Origin: Karalla daura
Lineage: Eukaryota > Chordata > Actinopteri > Chaetodontiformes > Leiognathidae
Reading direction: 5' to 3'
DNA length: 64,000 nucleotides
Assembly: GCA_029224185.1 (NCBI GenBank)
Contig: JANZKI010000029.1
Location: 620,001 to 684,000, forward strand
Position numbers and translations under genes: made by a program. The notes below the pieces were generated by a model. The model saw nothing but the letters and a program-made list of their open reading frames with translations. It was not told where the DNA came from and did not search any database. This document shows, piece by piece, positions 23,471-32,552 of the stretch; within the stretch, counting starts at the first letter, position 1; every line of letters begins with the position of its first letter.

Positions 23471-26400
23471 TTGCTGCACTGCGTATGGGCCAATGGCGCA
23501 CGTATCAACAAACTTTTTCAAAGCGCTTCTCCCCGCAGTCTCCTATGCAGGGGGCTGCAAACAGGCTCAACTAAGCGTTCTAATCACTTTCCAGGCCTGT
23601 TGCTGCACTGCGTATGGGCCAATGGTGCACGTATCAAAAAACTTTTTCAAAGCGCTTTTCCCCGCAGTCTCCTATGCAGGGGGCTGTAAACAGGCTCAAC
23701 TAAGCGTTCTAAACACTTTTCAGGCCTGTTGCTGCACTGCGTATGGGCCAATGGTGCACGTATAAACAAACTTTTTCAAAGCGCTTGTCCCCGCAGAATC
23801 CCATGTAGGGGGCTGTAAACAGGCTCAACTAAGCGTTCTAAACACTTTTCAGGCCTGTTGCTGCACTGCGTATGGGCCAATGGTGCACGTATCAACAAAC
23901 TTTTTCAAAGCCCTTTTGCCCGCAGTCTCCAATGCAGGGGTCTGTCAACAGGCTCGACTCAGCGTTCTAAACACTTTTCAGGCCTGTTGCTGCACTGCGT
24001 ATGGGCCAATGGTGCACGAATCAACAAACTTTTTCAAAGTGCTTGTCCCCGCAGAATCCCATGTAGGGGGCTGCAAACAGGCTCAACTAAGCGTTCGAAA
24101 CACTTTTCAGGCCTGTTGCTGCACTGCGTATGGGCCAATGGTGCACGAATCAACAAACTTTTTTGTTTGTTTTTGTTTGTCAACAAACTTTTTCAAAGCG
24201 CTTGTCCCCGCAGTCTCCTATGCAGGGGGCTGTAAACAGGCTCAACTAAGCGTTTTAAACACTTTTCAGGCCTGTTGCTGCACTGCGTATGGGTCAATGG
24301 TGCACGTATCAACAACCTTTTTCAAAGCGCTTGTCCCCGCAGTCTCCGATGCAGGGGGCTGTAAACAGGCTCAACTAAGCGTTCTAAACACTTTTCAGGC
24401 CTGTTGCTGCACTGCGTATGGGCAATGGTGCACGTATCAACAAACTTTTTCAAAGCGCTTGTCCCCGCAGTCTCCTATGCAGGGGGCTGCAAACAGGCTC
24501 AACAAAGCGTTCTAAACACTTTTCAGGCCTGTTGCTGCACTGCGTATGGGCCAATGGTGCACGAATCAACAAACTTTTTCAAAGTGCTTGTCCCCGCAGA
24601 ATCCCATGTAGGGGGCTGCAAACAGGCTCAACTAAGCGTTCGAAACACTTTTCAGGCCTGTTGCTGCACTGCGTATGGGCCAATGGTGCACGAATCAACA
24701 AACTTTTTTGTTTGTTTTTGTTTGTCAACAAACTTTTTCAAAGCGCTTTTCCCCGCTGTCTCCTATGCAGGGGGCTGCAAACAGGCTCAACTAAGCGTTC
24801 TAAACACTTTTCAGGCCTGTTGCTGCACTGCGTATGGGCCAATGGTGCACGTATCAACAAACTTTTTCAAAGCCCTTTTGCCCGCAGTCTCCAATGCAGG
24901 GGTCTGTCAACAGGCTCGACTCAGCGTTCTAAACACTTTTCAGGCCTGTTGCTGCACTGCGTATGGGCCAATGGTGCACGAATCAAAAAACTTTTTCAAA
25001 GCGCTTGTCCCCACAGAATCCCATGTAGGGGGCTGCAAACAGGCTCAACTAAGCGTTCGAAACACTTTTCAGGCCTGTTGCTGCACTGCGTATGGGCAAT
25101 GGTGCACGTATCAACAAACTTTTTCAAAGCGCTTGTCCCCGCAGTCTCCTATGCAGGGGGCTGCAAACAGGCTCAACAAAGCGTTCTAAACACTTTTCAG
25201 GCCTGTTGCTGCACTGCGTGTGGGCCAATGGTGCACGCATCAACAACCTTTTTCAAAGCGCTTGTCCCCGCAGTCTCCGATGCAGGGGGCTGTAAACAGG
25301 CTCAACTAAGCGTTCTGAACACTTTTCAGGCCTGTTGCTGCACTGCGTATGGGCAATGGTGCACGTATCAACAAACTTTTTCAAAGCGCTGTTCCCCGCA
25401 GAATCCCATGCAGGGGGCTGTAAACAGGCTCAACTAAGGGTTCGAAACACTTTTCAGGCCTGTTGCTGCACTGCGTATGGGCCAATGGTGCATGTATCAA
25501 CAAACTTTTTCAAAGTGCTTTTCCCCGCAGTCTCCTATGCAGGGGGCTGTAAACAGGCTCAACTAAGCGTTCGAAACACTTTTCAGGCCTGTTGCTGCAC
25601 TGCGTATGGGCCAATGGTGCACGAATCAAAAAACTTTTTCAAAGCGCTTGTCCCCGCAGAATCCCATGTAGGGGGCTGCAAACAGGCTCAACTAAGCGTT
25701 CGAAACACTTTTCAGGCCTGTTGCTGCACTGCGTATGGGCAATGGTGCACGTATCAACAAACTTTTTCAAAGCGCTTTTCCCCGCAGTCTCCTATGCAGG
25801 GGGCTGTAAACAGGCTCAACTAAGCGTTCTAAACACTTTTCAGGCCTGTTGCTGCACTGCGTATGGGCCAATGGCGCACGTATCAACAAACTTTTTCAAA
25901 GCGCTTCTCCCCGCAGTCTCCTATGCAGGGGGCTGCAAACAGGCTCAACTAAGCGTTCTAATCACTTTCCAGGCCTGTTGCTGCACTGCGTATGGGCCAA
26001 TGGTGCACGTATCAAAAAACTTTTTCAAAGCGCTTTTCCCCGCAGTCTCCTATGCAGGGGGCTGTAAACAGGCTCAACTAAGCGTTCTAAACACTTTTCA
26101 GGCCTGTTGCTGCACTGCGTATGGGCCAATGGTGCACGTATAAACAAACTTTTTCAAAGCGCTTGTCCCCGCAGAATCCCATGTAGGGGGCTGTAAACAG
26201 GCTCAACTAAGCGTTCTAAACACTTTTCAGGCCTGTTGCTGCACTGCGTATGGGCCAATGGTGCACGTATCAACAAACTTTTTCAAAGCCCTTTTGCCCG
26301 CAGTCTCCAATGCAGGGGTCTGTCAACAGGCTCGACTCAGCGTTCTAAACACTTTTCAGGCCTGTTGCTGCACTGCGTATGGGCCAATGGTGCACGAATC

Positions 26401-28150
26401 AACAAACTTTTTCAAAGTGCTTGTCCCCGCAGAATCCCATGTAGGGGGCTGCAAACAGGCTCAACTAAGCGTTCGAAACACTTTTCAGGCCTGTTGCTGC
26501 ACTGCGTATGGGCCAATGGTGCACGAATCAACAAACTTTTTTGTTTGTTTTTGTTTGTCAACAAACTTTTTCAAAGCGCTTGTCCCCGCAGTCTCCTATG
26601 CAGGGGGCTGTAAACAGGCTCAACTAAGCGTTTTAAACACTTTTCAGGCCTGTTGCTGCACTGCGTATGGGTCAATGGTGCACGTATCAACAACCTTTTT
26701 CAAAGCGCTTGTCCCCGCAGTCTCCGATGCAGGGGGCTGTAAACAGGCTCAACTAAGCGTTCTAAACACTTTTCAGGCCTGTTGCTGCACTGCGTATGGG
26801 CAATGGTGCACGTATCAACAAACTTTTTCAAAGCGCTTGTCCCCGCAGTCTCCTATGCAGGGGGCTGCAAACAGGCTCAACAAAGCGTTCTAAACACTTT
26901 TCAGGCCTGTTGCTGCACTGCGTATGGGCCAATGGTGCACGAATCAACAAACTTTTTCAAAGTGCTTGTCCCCGCAGAATCCCATGTAGGGGGCTGCAAA
27001 CAGGCTCAACTAAGCGTTCGAAACACTTTTCAGGCCTGTTGCTGCACTGCGTATGGGCCAATGGTGCACGAATCAACAAACTTTTTTGTTTGTTTTTGTT
27101 TGTCAACAAACTTTTTCAAAGCGCTTTTCCCCGCTGTCTCCTATGCAGGGGGCTGCAAACAGGCTCAACTAAGCGTTCTAAACACTTTTCAGGCCTGTTG
27201 CTGCACTGCGTATGGGCCAATGGTGCACGTATCAACAAACTTTTTCAAAGCCCTTTTCCCCGCAGTCTCCAATGCAGGGGTCTGTCAACAGGCTCGACTC
27301 AGCGTTCTAAACACTTTTCAGGCCTGTTGCTGCACTGCGTATGGGCCAATGGTGCACGAATCAAAAAACTTTTTCAAAGCGCTTGTCCCCACAGAATCCC
27401 ATGTAGGGGGCTGCAAACAGGCTCAACTAAGCGTTCGAAACACTTTTCAGGCCTGTTGCTGCACTGCGTATGGGCAATGGTGCACGTATCAACAAACTTT
27501 TTCAAAGCGCTTGTCCCCGCAGTCTCCTATGCAGGGGGCTGCAAACAGGCTCAACAAAGCGTTCTAAACACTTTTCAGGCCTGTTGCTGCACTGCGTGTG
27601 GGCCAATGGTGCACGCATCAACAACCTTTTTCAAAGCGCTTGTCCCCGCAGTCTCCGATGCAGGGGGCTGTAAACAGGCTCAACTAAGCGTTCTGAACAC
27701 TTTTCAGGCCTGTTGCTGCACTGCGTATGGGCAATGGTGCACGTATCAACAAACTTTTTCAAAGCGCTGTTCCCCGCAGAATCCCATGCAGGGGGCTGTA
27801 AACAGGCTCAACTAAGGGTTCGAAACACTTTTCAGGCCTGTTGCTGCACTGCGTATGGGCCAATGGTGCATGTATCAACAAACTTTTTCAAAGTGCTTTT
27901 CCCCGCAGTCTCCTATGCAGGGGGCTGTAAACAGGCTCAACTAAGCGTTCGAAACACTTTTCAGGCCTGTTGCTGCACTGCGTATGGGCCAATGGTGCAC
28001 GAATCAAAAAACTTTTTCAAAGCGCTTGTCCCCGCAGAATCCCATGTAGGGGGCTGCAAACAGGCTCAACTAAGCGTTCGAAACACTTTTCAGGCCTGTT
28101 GCTGCACTGCGTATGGGCAATGGTGCACGTATCAACAAACTTTTTCAAAG
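23471..28150 (+). repeat. Tandem HOR, period 2,378 bp
   Basis: Copy 1 is 23471-25848 and copy 2 is 25849 to about 28150. 2,378 = 18 x 129 + 60 - 4. Copies share the rare CACGTATAAACAAAC monomer, two 159-mers each (24.1/24.7 and 26.5/27.1 kb), CCCCGCTGTCTCC and GTCCCCACAGAATCC. They are nearly identical by eye. One difference is CCCTTTTGCCCGC near 24880 versus CCCTTTTCCCCGC near 27260. Confidence 0.92.
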
Positions 28151-30620
28151 CGCTTGTCCCCGCAGTCTCCTATGCAGGGGGCTGCAAACAGGCTCAACAA
28201 AGCGTTCTAAACACTTTTCAGGCCTGTTGCTGCACTGCGTGTGGGCCAATGGTGCACGCATCAACAACCTTTTTCAAAGCGCTTGTCCCCGCAGTCTCCG
28301 ATGCAGGGGGCTGTAAACAGGCTCAACTAAGCGTTCTGAACACTTTTCAGGCCTGTTGCTGCACTGCGTATGGGCAATGGTGCACGTATCAACAAACTTT
28401 TTCAAAGCGCTGTTCCCCGCAGAATCCCATGCAGGGGGCTGTAAACAGGCTCAACTAAGGGTTCGAAACACTTTTCAGGCCTGTTGCTGCACTGCGTATG
28501 GGCCAATGGTGCATGTATCAACAAACTTTTTCAAAGTGCTTTTCCCCGCAGTCTCCTATGCAGGGGGCTGTAAACAGGCTCAACTAAGCGTTCGAAACAC
28601 TTTTCAGGCCTGTTGCTGCACTGCGTATGGGCAATGGTGCACGTATCAACAAACTTTTTCAAAGCGCTTGTCCCCGCAGAATCCCATGAAGGGGGCTGCA
28701 AACAGGCTCAACTAAGCGTTCGAAACACTTTTCAGGCCTGTTGCTGCACTGCGTATGGGCCAATGGTGCACGAATCAAAAAACTTTTTCAAAGCGCTTGT
28801 CCCCGCAGAATCCCATGTAGGGGGCTGCAAACAGGCTCAACTAAGCGTTCGAAACACTTTTCAGGCCTGTTGCTGCACTGCGTATGGGCCAATGGTGCAC
28901 GAATCAACAAACTTTTTTGTTTGTTTTTGTTTGTCAACAAACTTTTTCAAAGCGCTTGTCCCCGCAGTCTCCTATGTAGGGGGCTGTAAACAGGCTCAAC
29001 TAAGCGTTTTAAACACTTTTCAGGCCTGTTGCTGCACTGCGTATGGGTCAATGGTGCACGTATCAACAACCTTTTTCAAAGCGCTTGTCCCCGCAGTCTC
29101 CGATGCAGGGGGCTGTAAACAGGCTCAACTAAGCGTTCTAAACACTTTTCAGGCCTGTTGCTGCACTGCGTATGGGCAATGGTGCACGTATCAACAAACT
29201 TTTTCAAAGCGCTTGTCCCCGCAGTCTCCTATGCAGGGGGCTGCAAACAGGCTCAACAAAGCGTTCTAAACACTTTTCAGGCCTGTTGCTGCACTGCGTG
29301 TGGGCCAATGGTGCACGCATCAACAACCTTTTTCAAAGCGCTTGTCCCCGCAGTCTCCGATGCAGGGGGCTGTAAACGGGCTCAACTAAGCGTTCTGAAC
29401 ACTTTTCAGGCCTGTTGCTGCACTGCGTATGGGCAATGGTGCACGTATCAACAAACTTTTTCAAAGCGCTGTTCCCCGCAGAATCCCATGCAGGGGGCTG
29501 TAAACAGGCTCAACTAAGGGTTCGAAACACTTTTCAGGCCTGTTGCTGCACTGCGTATGGGCCAATGGTGCATGTATCAACAAACTTTTTCAAAGTGCTT
29601 TTCCCCGCAGTCTCCTATGCAGGGGGCTGTAAACAGGCTCAACTAAGCGTTCGAAACACTTTTCAGGCCTGTTGCTGCACTGCGTATGGGCAATGGTGCA
29701 CGTATCAACAAACTTTTTCAAAGCGCTTTTCCCCGCAGAATCCCATGCAGGGGGCTGCAAACAGGCTCAACTAAGCGTTCTAAACACTTTTCAAGCCTGT
29801 TGCTGCACTGCGTATGGGCAATGGTGCACGTATCAACAAACTTTTTCAAAGCGCTTTTCCCCGCAGAATCCCATGTAGGGGGCTGCAAACAGGCTCAACT
29901 AAGCGTTCGAAACACTTTTCAGGCCTGTTGCTGCACTGCGTATGGGCCAATGGTGCACGAATCAACAAACTTTTTTGTTTGTTTTTGTTTGTCAACAAAC
30001 TTTTTCAAAGCGCTTGTCCCCGCAGTCTCCTATGCAGGGGGCTGTAAACAGGCTCAACTAAGCGTTTTAAACACTTTTCAGGCCTGTTGCTGCACTGCGT
30101 ATGGGTCAATGGTGCACGTATCAACAACCTTTTTCAAAGCGCTTGTCCCCGCAGTCTCTGATGCAAGTGGCTGTAAACAGGCTCAACTAAGCGTTCTAAA
30201 CACTTTTCAGGCCTGTTGCTGCACTGCGTATGGGCAATGGTGCACGTATCAACAAACTTTTTCAAAGCGCTTGTCCCCGCAGTCTCCTATGCAGGGGGCT
30301 GCAAACAGGCTCAACAAAGCGTTCTAAACACTTTTCAGGCCTGTTGCTGCACTGCGTGTGGGCCAATGGTGCACGCATCAACAACCTTTTTCAAAGCGCT
30401 TGTCCACGCAGTCTCCGATGCAGGGGGCTGTAAACAGGCTCAACTAAGCGTTCTGAACACTTTTCAGGCCTGTTGCTGCACTGCGTATGGGCAATGGTGC
30501 ACGTATCAACAAACTTTTTCAAAGCGCTGTTCCCCGCAGAATCCCATGCAGGGGGCTGTAAACAGGCTCAACTAAGGGTTCGAAACACTTTTCAGGCCTG
30601 TTGCTGCACTGCGTATGGGC
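28113..30620 (+). repeat. Tandem HOR, period ~1,058 bp
   Basis: The same 128-mer start recurs at 28113, 29172 and 30230 (steps 1,059 and 1,058 = 8 x 129 + 30 - 3 or - 4). It also occurs 643 bp upstream at 27470 (5 x 129 - 2). Units contain GTGTGGGCC...CACGCATCAACAACC, ACTAAGGGTTCG, one 159-mer (28.9, 30.0 kb) and TATGGGTCAATGG. Unit content varies by whole monomers between copies. Related units lie at 38.5-40.6 kb. Confidence 0.85.
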
Positions 30621-31247
30621 CAATGGTGCACGTATCAACAACCTTTTTCAAAGCGCTTTTCCCCGCAGTCTCCTATGCAGGGGGCTGTAAACAGGCTCAA
30701 CTAAGCGTTCTAAACACTTTTCAGGCCTGTTGCTGCACTGCGTATGGGCCAATGGCGCACGTATCAACAAACTTTTTCAAAGCGCTTTTCCCCGCAGTCT
30801 CCTATGCAGGGGGCTGTAAACAGGCTCAACTAAGCGTTCCAAACACTTTTCAGGCCTGTTGCTGCACTGCGTATGGGCCAATGGAGCACGTATCAACAAA
30901 CTTTTTCAAAGCGCTTTTCCCCGCAGTCTCCGATGCAGGGGGCTGTAAACAGGCTCAACTAAGCGTTCTGAACACTTGTCAGGCCTGTTGCTGCACTGCG
31001 TATGGGCCAATGGTGCACGTTTCAACAAATTTTTCAAAGCGCTTGTCCCTGCAGAATCCCATGCAGTGGGCTGCAAACAGGCTCAACTAAGCGTTCTAAA
31101 CACTTTTCAGGCCTGTTGCTGCACTGCGTATGGGCCAATGGTGCACGTATCAACAAACTTTTTCAAAACGCTGTTCCCCGTAGTCTCCTATGCAGGGGGC
31201 TGTAAACAGGCTCAACTAAGCGTTCTAAACACTTTTCAGGCCTGTTG

Positions 31248-31250
31248 CTG
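31248..31250 (+). repeat. CTG flanking repeat (possible target-site duplication), left
   Basis: Satellite reads GTTGCTGCACTGCG when uninterrupted. Here it stops at GTTGCTG, and the insert is followed by CTGCACTGCG (from 32641), so CTG is present on both sides. Three bases is short for an LTR element (usually 4-6) and could be chance. The second copy has the same arrangement at 42096-42098 and 43489-43491. Confidence 0.5.
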
Positions 31251-31296
31251 TGTAACAGTGCCACAAAGTAAGGGACACTTTGCCTGCTTTCCCCGC

Positions 31297-31302
31297 TTTA
31301 TA
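31297..31302 (-). promoter_or_regulatory. Second minus-strand TATAAA near insert edge
   Basis: GTGCTATAAAGCGGGG on the minus strand. A start 25-30 bp downstream would fall near 31270, inside the insert edge, and transcription would read leftward into the satellite. No other promoter element was recognised, so a chance match is quite possible. It is repeated in copy 2 at 42145-42150. Confidence 0.2.
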
Positions 31303-31318
31303 GCACTTGAGTACCCCA

Positions 31319-31324
31319 AATAAA
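31319..31324 (+). promoter_or_regulatory. Plus-strand AATAAA poly(A) signal
   Basis: CCCCAAATAAAGGG lies about 70 bp inside the insert and is followed by GGAGGCGTGGTCTTTCG, a G/T-rich stretch 20-35 bp downstream as expected of a cleavage region. Any plus-strand transcript of the left satellite arm would meet it first. Also at 42167-42172. Confidence 0.3.
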
Positions 31325-31367
31325 GGGTCAGAACAATGGAGGCGTGGTCTTTCGTATCCACAAATAT

Positions 31368-31373
31368 TTTATT
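31368..31373 (-). promoter_or_regulatory. Minus-strand AATAAA poly(A) signal
   Basis: GCCAATAAAATATTTGTGG on the minus strand, about 1.17 kb downstream of the minus-strand TATAAA and 118-123 bp before the insert's minus-strand 3' end. TTTGTGG follows closely. It fits the R/U5 position of an LTR poly(A) signal. Also at 42216-42221. Confidence 0.4.
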
Positions 31374-31682
31374 GGCTATTCTTATGACAACACATCAGTA
31401 AAAGACTAAGGCCTTAGTAGAACACAATCATGCACACTGCCTATACATGGTACGCTGGGTTAGCTATTAGCAACATGCCAAGACGAGCAGCGCAGATTCC
31501 CTGAACCCAAACCCAAAAAAATCACATTAAAGCACACAAGTTTATACACGCCAAGCAAAGCCATGCACTGCAAGCCAAAAATCACACTACAAACAAATTA
31601 GTAGAAAACAGAATCTGCTACCACTAGAGGCAGTAGTTGCGACACAGCCACCAGCATACAGCAGATATAGGACTATGGGCCA

Positions 31683-31730
31683 CCACCAATAAAAATAAAA
31701 CAAAATAAACAAATTAAACAAAACAATGGA
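31683..31730 (+). repeat. A-rich low-complexity tract
   Basis: An AATAAAAATAAAACAAAAT-like stretch continuing as A/C/T-only sequence up to ACAATGG. On the minus strand it is T-rich with interspersed G. The one substitution at 31692 (A here, G at 42540) lies in it. It could be a simple-sequence tract within the insert, and no function is evident. Confidence 0.6.
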
Positions 31731-31787
31731 TTACAGACAGTACACAATTACCCAACAGCAATCGACGGTTAATTGGGCAGACCAACA

Positions 31788-31925
31788 AACAAGCACACAG
31801 ACAGGCAGACAAAGGGTTTCACAGAAAGCACAAACTGCAAGCACACCCACATGCACATCGAGACAGCAGCCGCACACGCACACCTGCATGCACACGCCAT
31901 GCACATCCAGACCACAGCCGAGCGC
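31788..31925 (+). repeat. CA-rich low-complexity stretch
   Basis: Irregular runs of CACACAGACAGGCAGACA, CACACCCACATGCACATC and CACACGCACACCTGCATG. The composition makes frames open on both strands (for example minus-strand 32081-31731, cysteine- and valine-rich), but these translations look like simple-sequence artefacts. Repeated at 42636-42773. Confidence 0.55.
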
Positions 31926-32039
31926 TATAGCAAGCGGCCTGTCGGTCGGATAGCTGAAGCTAGCAGCAGCGTAGCAGGACGGGAATACCTCCAGAGGACA
32001 AAACAGCAACGGCGACCACCCGGCCAGACGCCAGTCGGC

Positions 32040-32262
32040 CCTAGGGGAGACATGAGAGTTATTTGCAATGCTACACACCATTACAATGACTAAGAGAGCG
32101 GAGGGAAGGCAGGACCTACCGAGAAGCAGTTAACAAAAGCTACAGGAAGCTCGGCTGGCAAAGCACTTCGTGCCGGTTAGATGCTGCAACCCACACACAG
32201 CGTCAGCATGTTGCCTCACCTATTCACGCGTGCAGTGAATACATAAATGACCAAGACATACC
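32040..32262 (-). other. Possible minus-strand intron signals
   Basis: On the minus strand, CTCAG|GTATGTC at 32262/32261 matches a vertebrate 5' splice site well. CATGTCTCCCCTAG|GG, with AG at 32042-32041, is a pyrimidine-rich 3' splice site. Together they would define a 221-nt intron between the minus-strand TATAAA and AATAAA. Other donor-like words (TCTCG|GTAGGT near 32118, TGGAG|GTATTC near 31990) show that such matches are not rare here. This is inference from motifs only. Confidence 0.2.
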
Positions 32263-32352
32263 TGAGCCGAGGATAGTGGAAGCACCGGAGGGAATAGAAC
32301 AGCGCTGCTAGCCAGTTAGCTTTAGCAGCGAACCTACGGCTAGAATTTAAAC

Positions 32353-32374
32353 CACAGTAAGTCTCCTTACTGTG
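32353..32374. repeat. Perfect 9-bp inverted repeat, 4-nt loop
   Basis: CACAGTAAG - TCTC - CTTACTGTG forms a perfect 9-bp stem. It is followed by two copies of TGTCAGAAC (32373-32381 and 32388-32396). The same structure is at 43201-43222 in the second insert. Role unknown. A transcript of either strand would form a small hairpin. Confidence 0.75.
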
Positions 32375-32546
32375 TCAGAACATACATGTCAGAACGTACG
32401 AAACTGGACAGGAAAGGGACTATACCGGTAAGCCAGTAGAACCAAGGATGCCCTCTGGAGCTACAGCGAGTGCTGGGCAGCATGAACACTCAACCTTGCG
32501 TCTTCCCCTGGGACAGGCAGATGTTTCCTGCACAGCCCTGCCGGCG

Positions 32547-32552
32547 TTTATA
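32547..32552 (-). promoter_or_regulatory. Minus-strand TATA box with upstream GC and E-box motifs
   Basis: CCCTTATAAACGCCGG on the minus strand contains a perfect TATAAA. Immediately upstream are CCACGCCC (32561-32554, a KLF/Sp1-type GC box), then C-rich CACCCCACCCCACG and the palindromic E-box CACGTG (32580-32585). A start site would be expected near 32520. The TATA lies about 90 bp from the insert's minus-strand 5' end, as in many LTR U3 regions. Also at 43395-43400. Confidence 0.45.

Larger units (their letters stand above)
1..31250 (+). repeat. 129-bp satellite array, left arm
   Basis: Uninterrupted head-to-tail satellite. The word TCAAAGCGCT recurs at 2, 131, 260 and onward at 129-bp steps, broken only by 128- and 159-bp monomers. 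Recognisable blocks in order are AAAGCGCTTTTCCCC, GCAGTCTCCTATGCAGGGGG, CTGTAAACAGGCTCAACTAA, GCGTTCTAAACACTTTTCAG, GCCTGTTGCTGCACTGCG, TATGGGCCAATGGTGCACG and TATCAACAAACTTTTT. Variation is concentrated in a few words: GTCTCC(T/C/G/A)ATG versus GAATCCCATG, GCTTTTC versus GCTTGTC or GCTGTTC, and GTATCA versus GAATCA or GCATCA. No monomer is inverted. Open frames of up to several hundred codons exist in several frames on both strands, but they follow from the 3 x 43 period and are broken by 1-bp indels. I regard none as a gene. Confidence 0.98.

Noticed and set aside
31297..31302. Strong outward promoter at the insert edge
   Set aside because: Only a TATAAA word without other promoter elements. 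Listed as a low-confidence site only.
30976..31323. Plus-strand frame running from satellite into the insert and ending near AATAAA
   Set aside because: Mostly satellite translation. The 24 extra codons in the insert show no recognisable features.
31731..32081. Minus-strand 116-codon frame in the insert (and 42579-42929)
   Set aside because: Lies over CA/TG-rich low-complexity sequence, has a biased Cys/Val/Leu composition and resembles no family I know. The overlapping plus-strand frames 31726-31953 and 31773-32093 are equally open.
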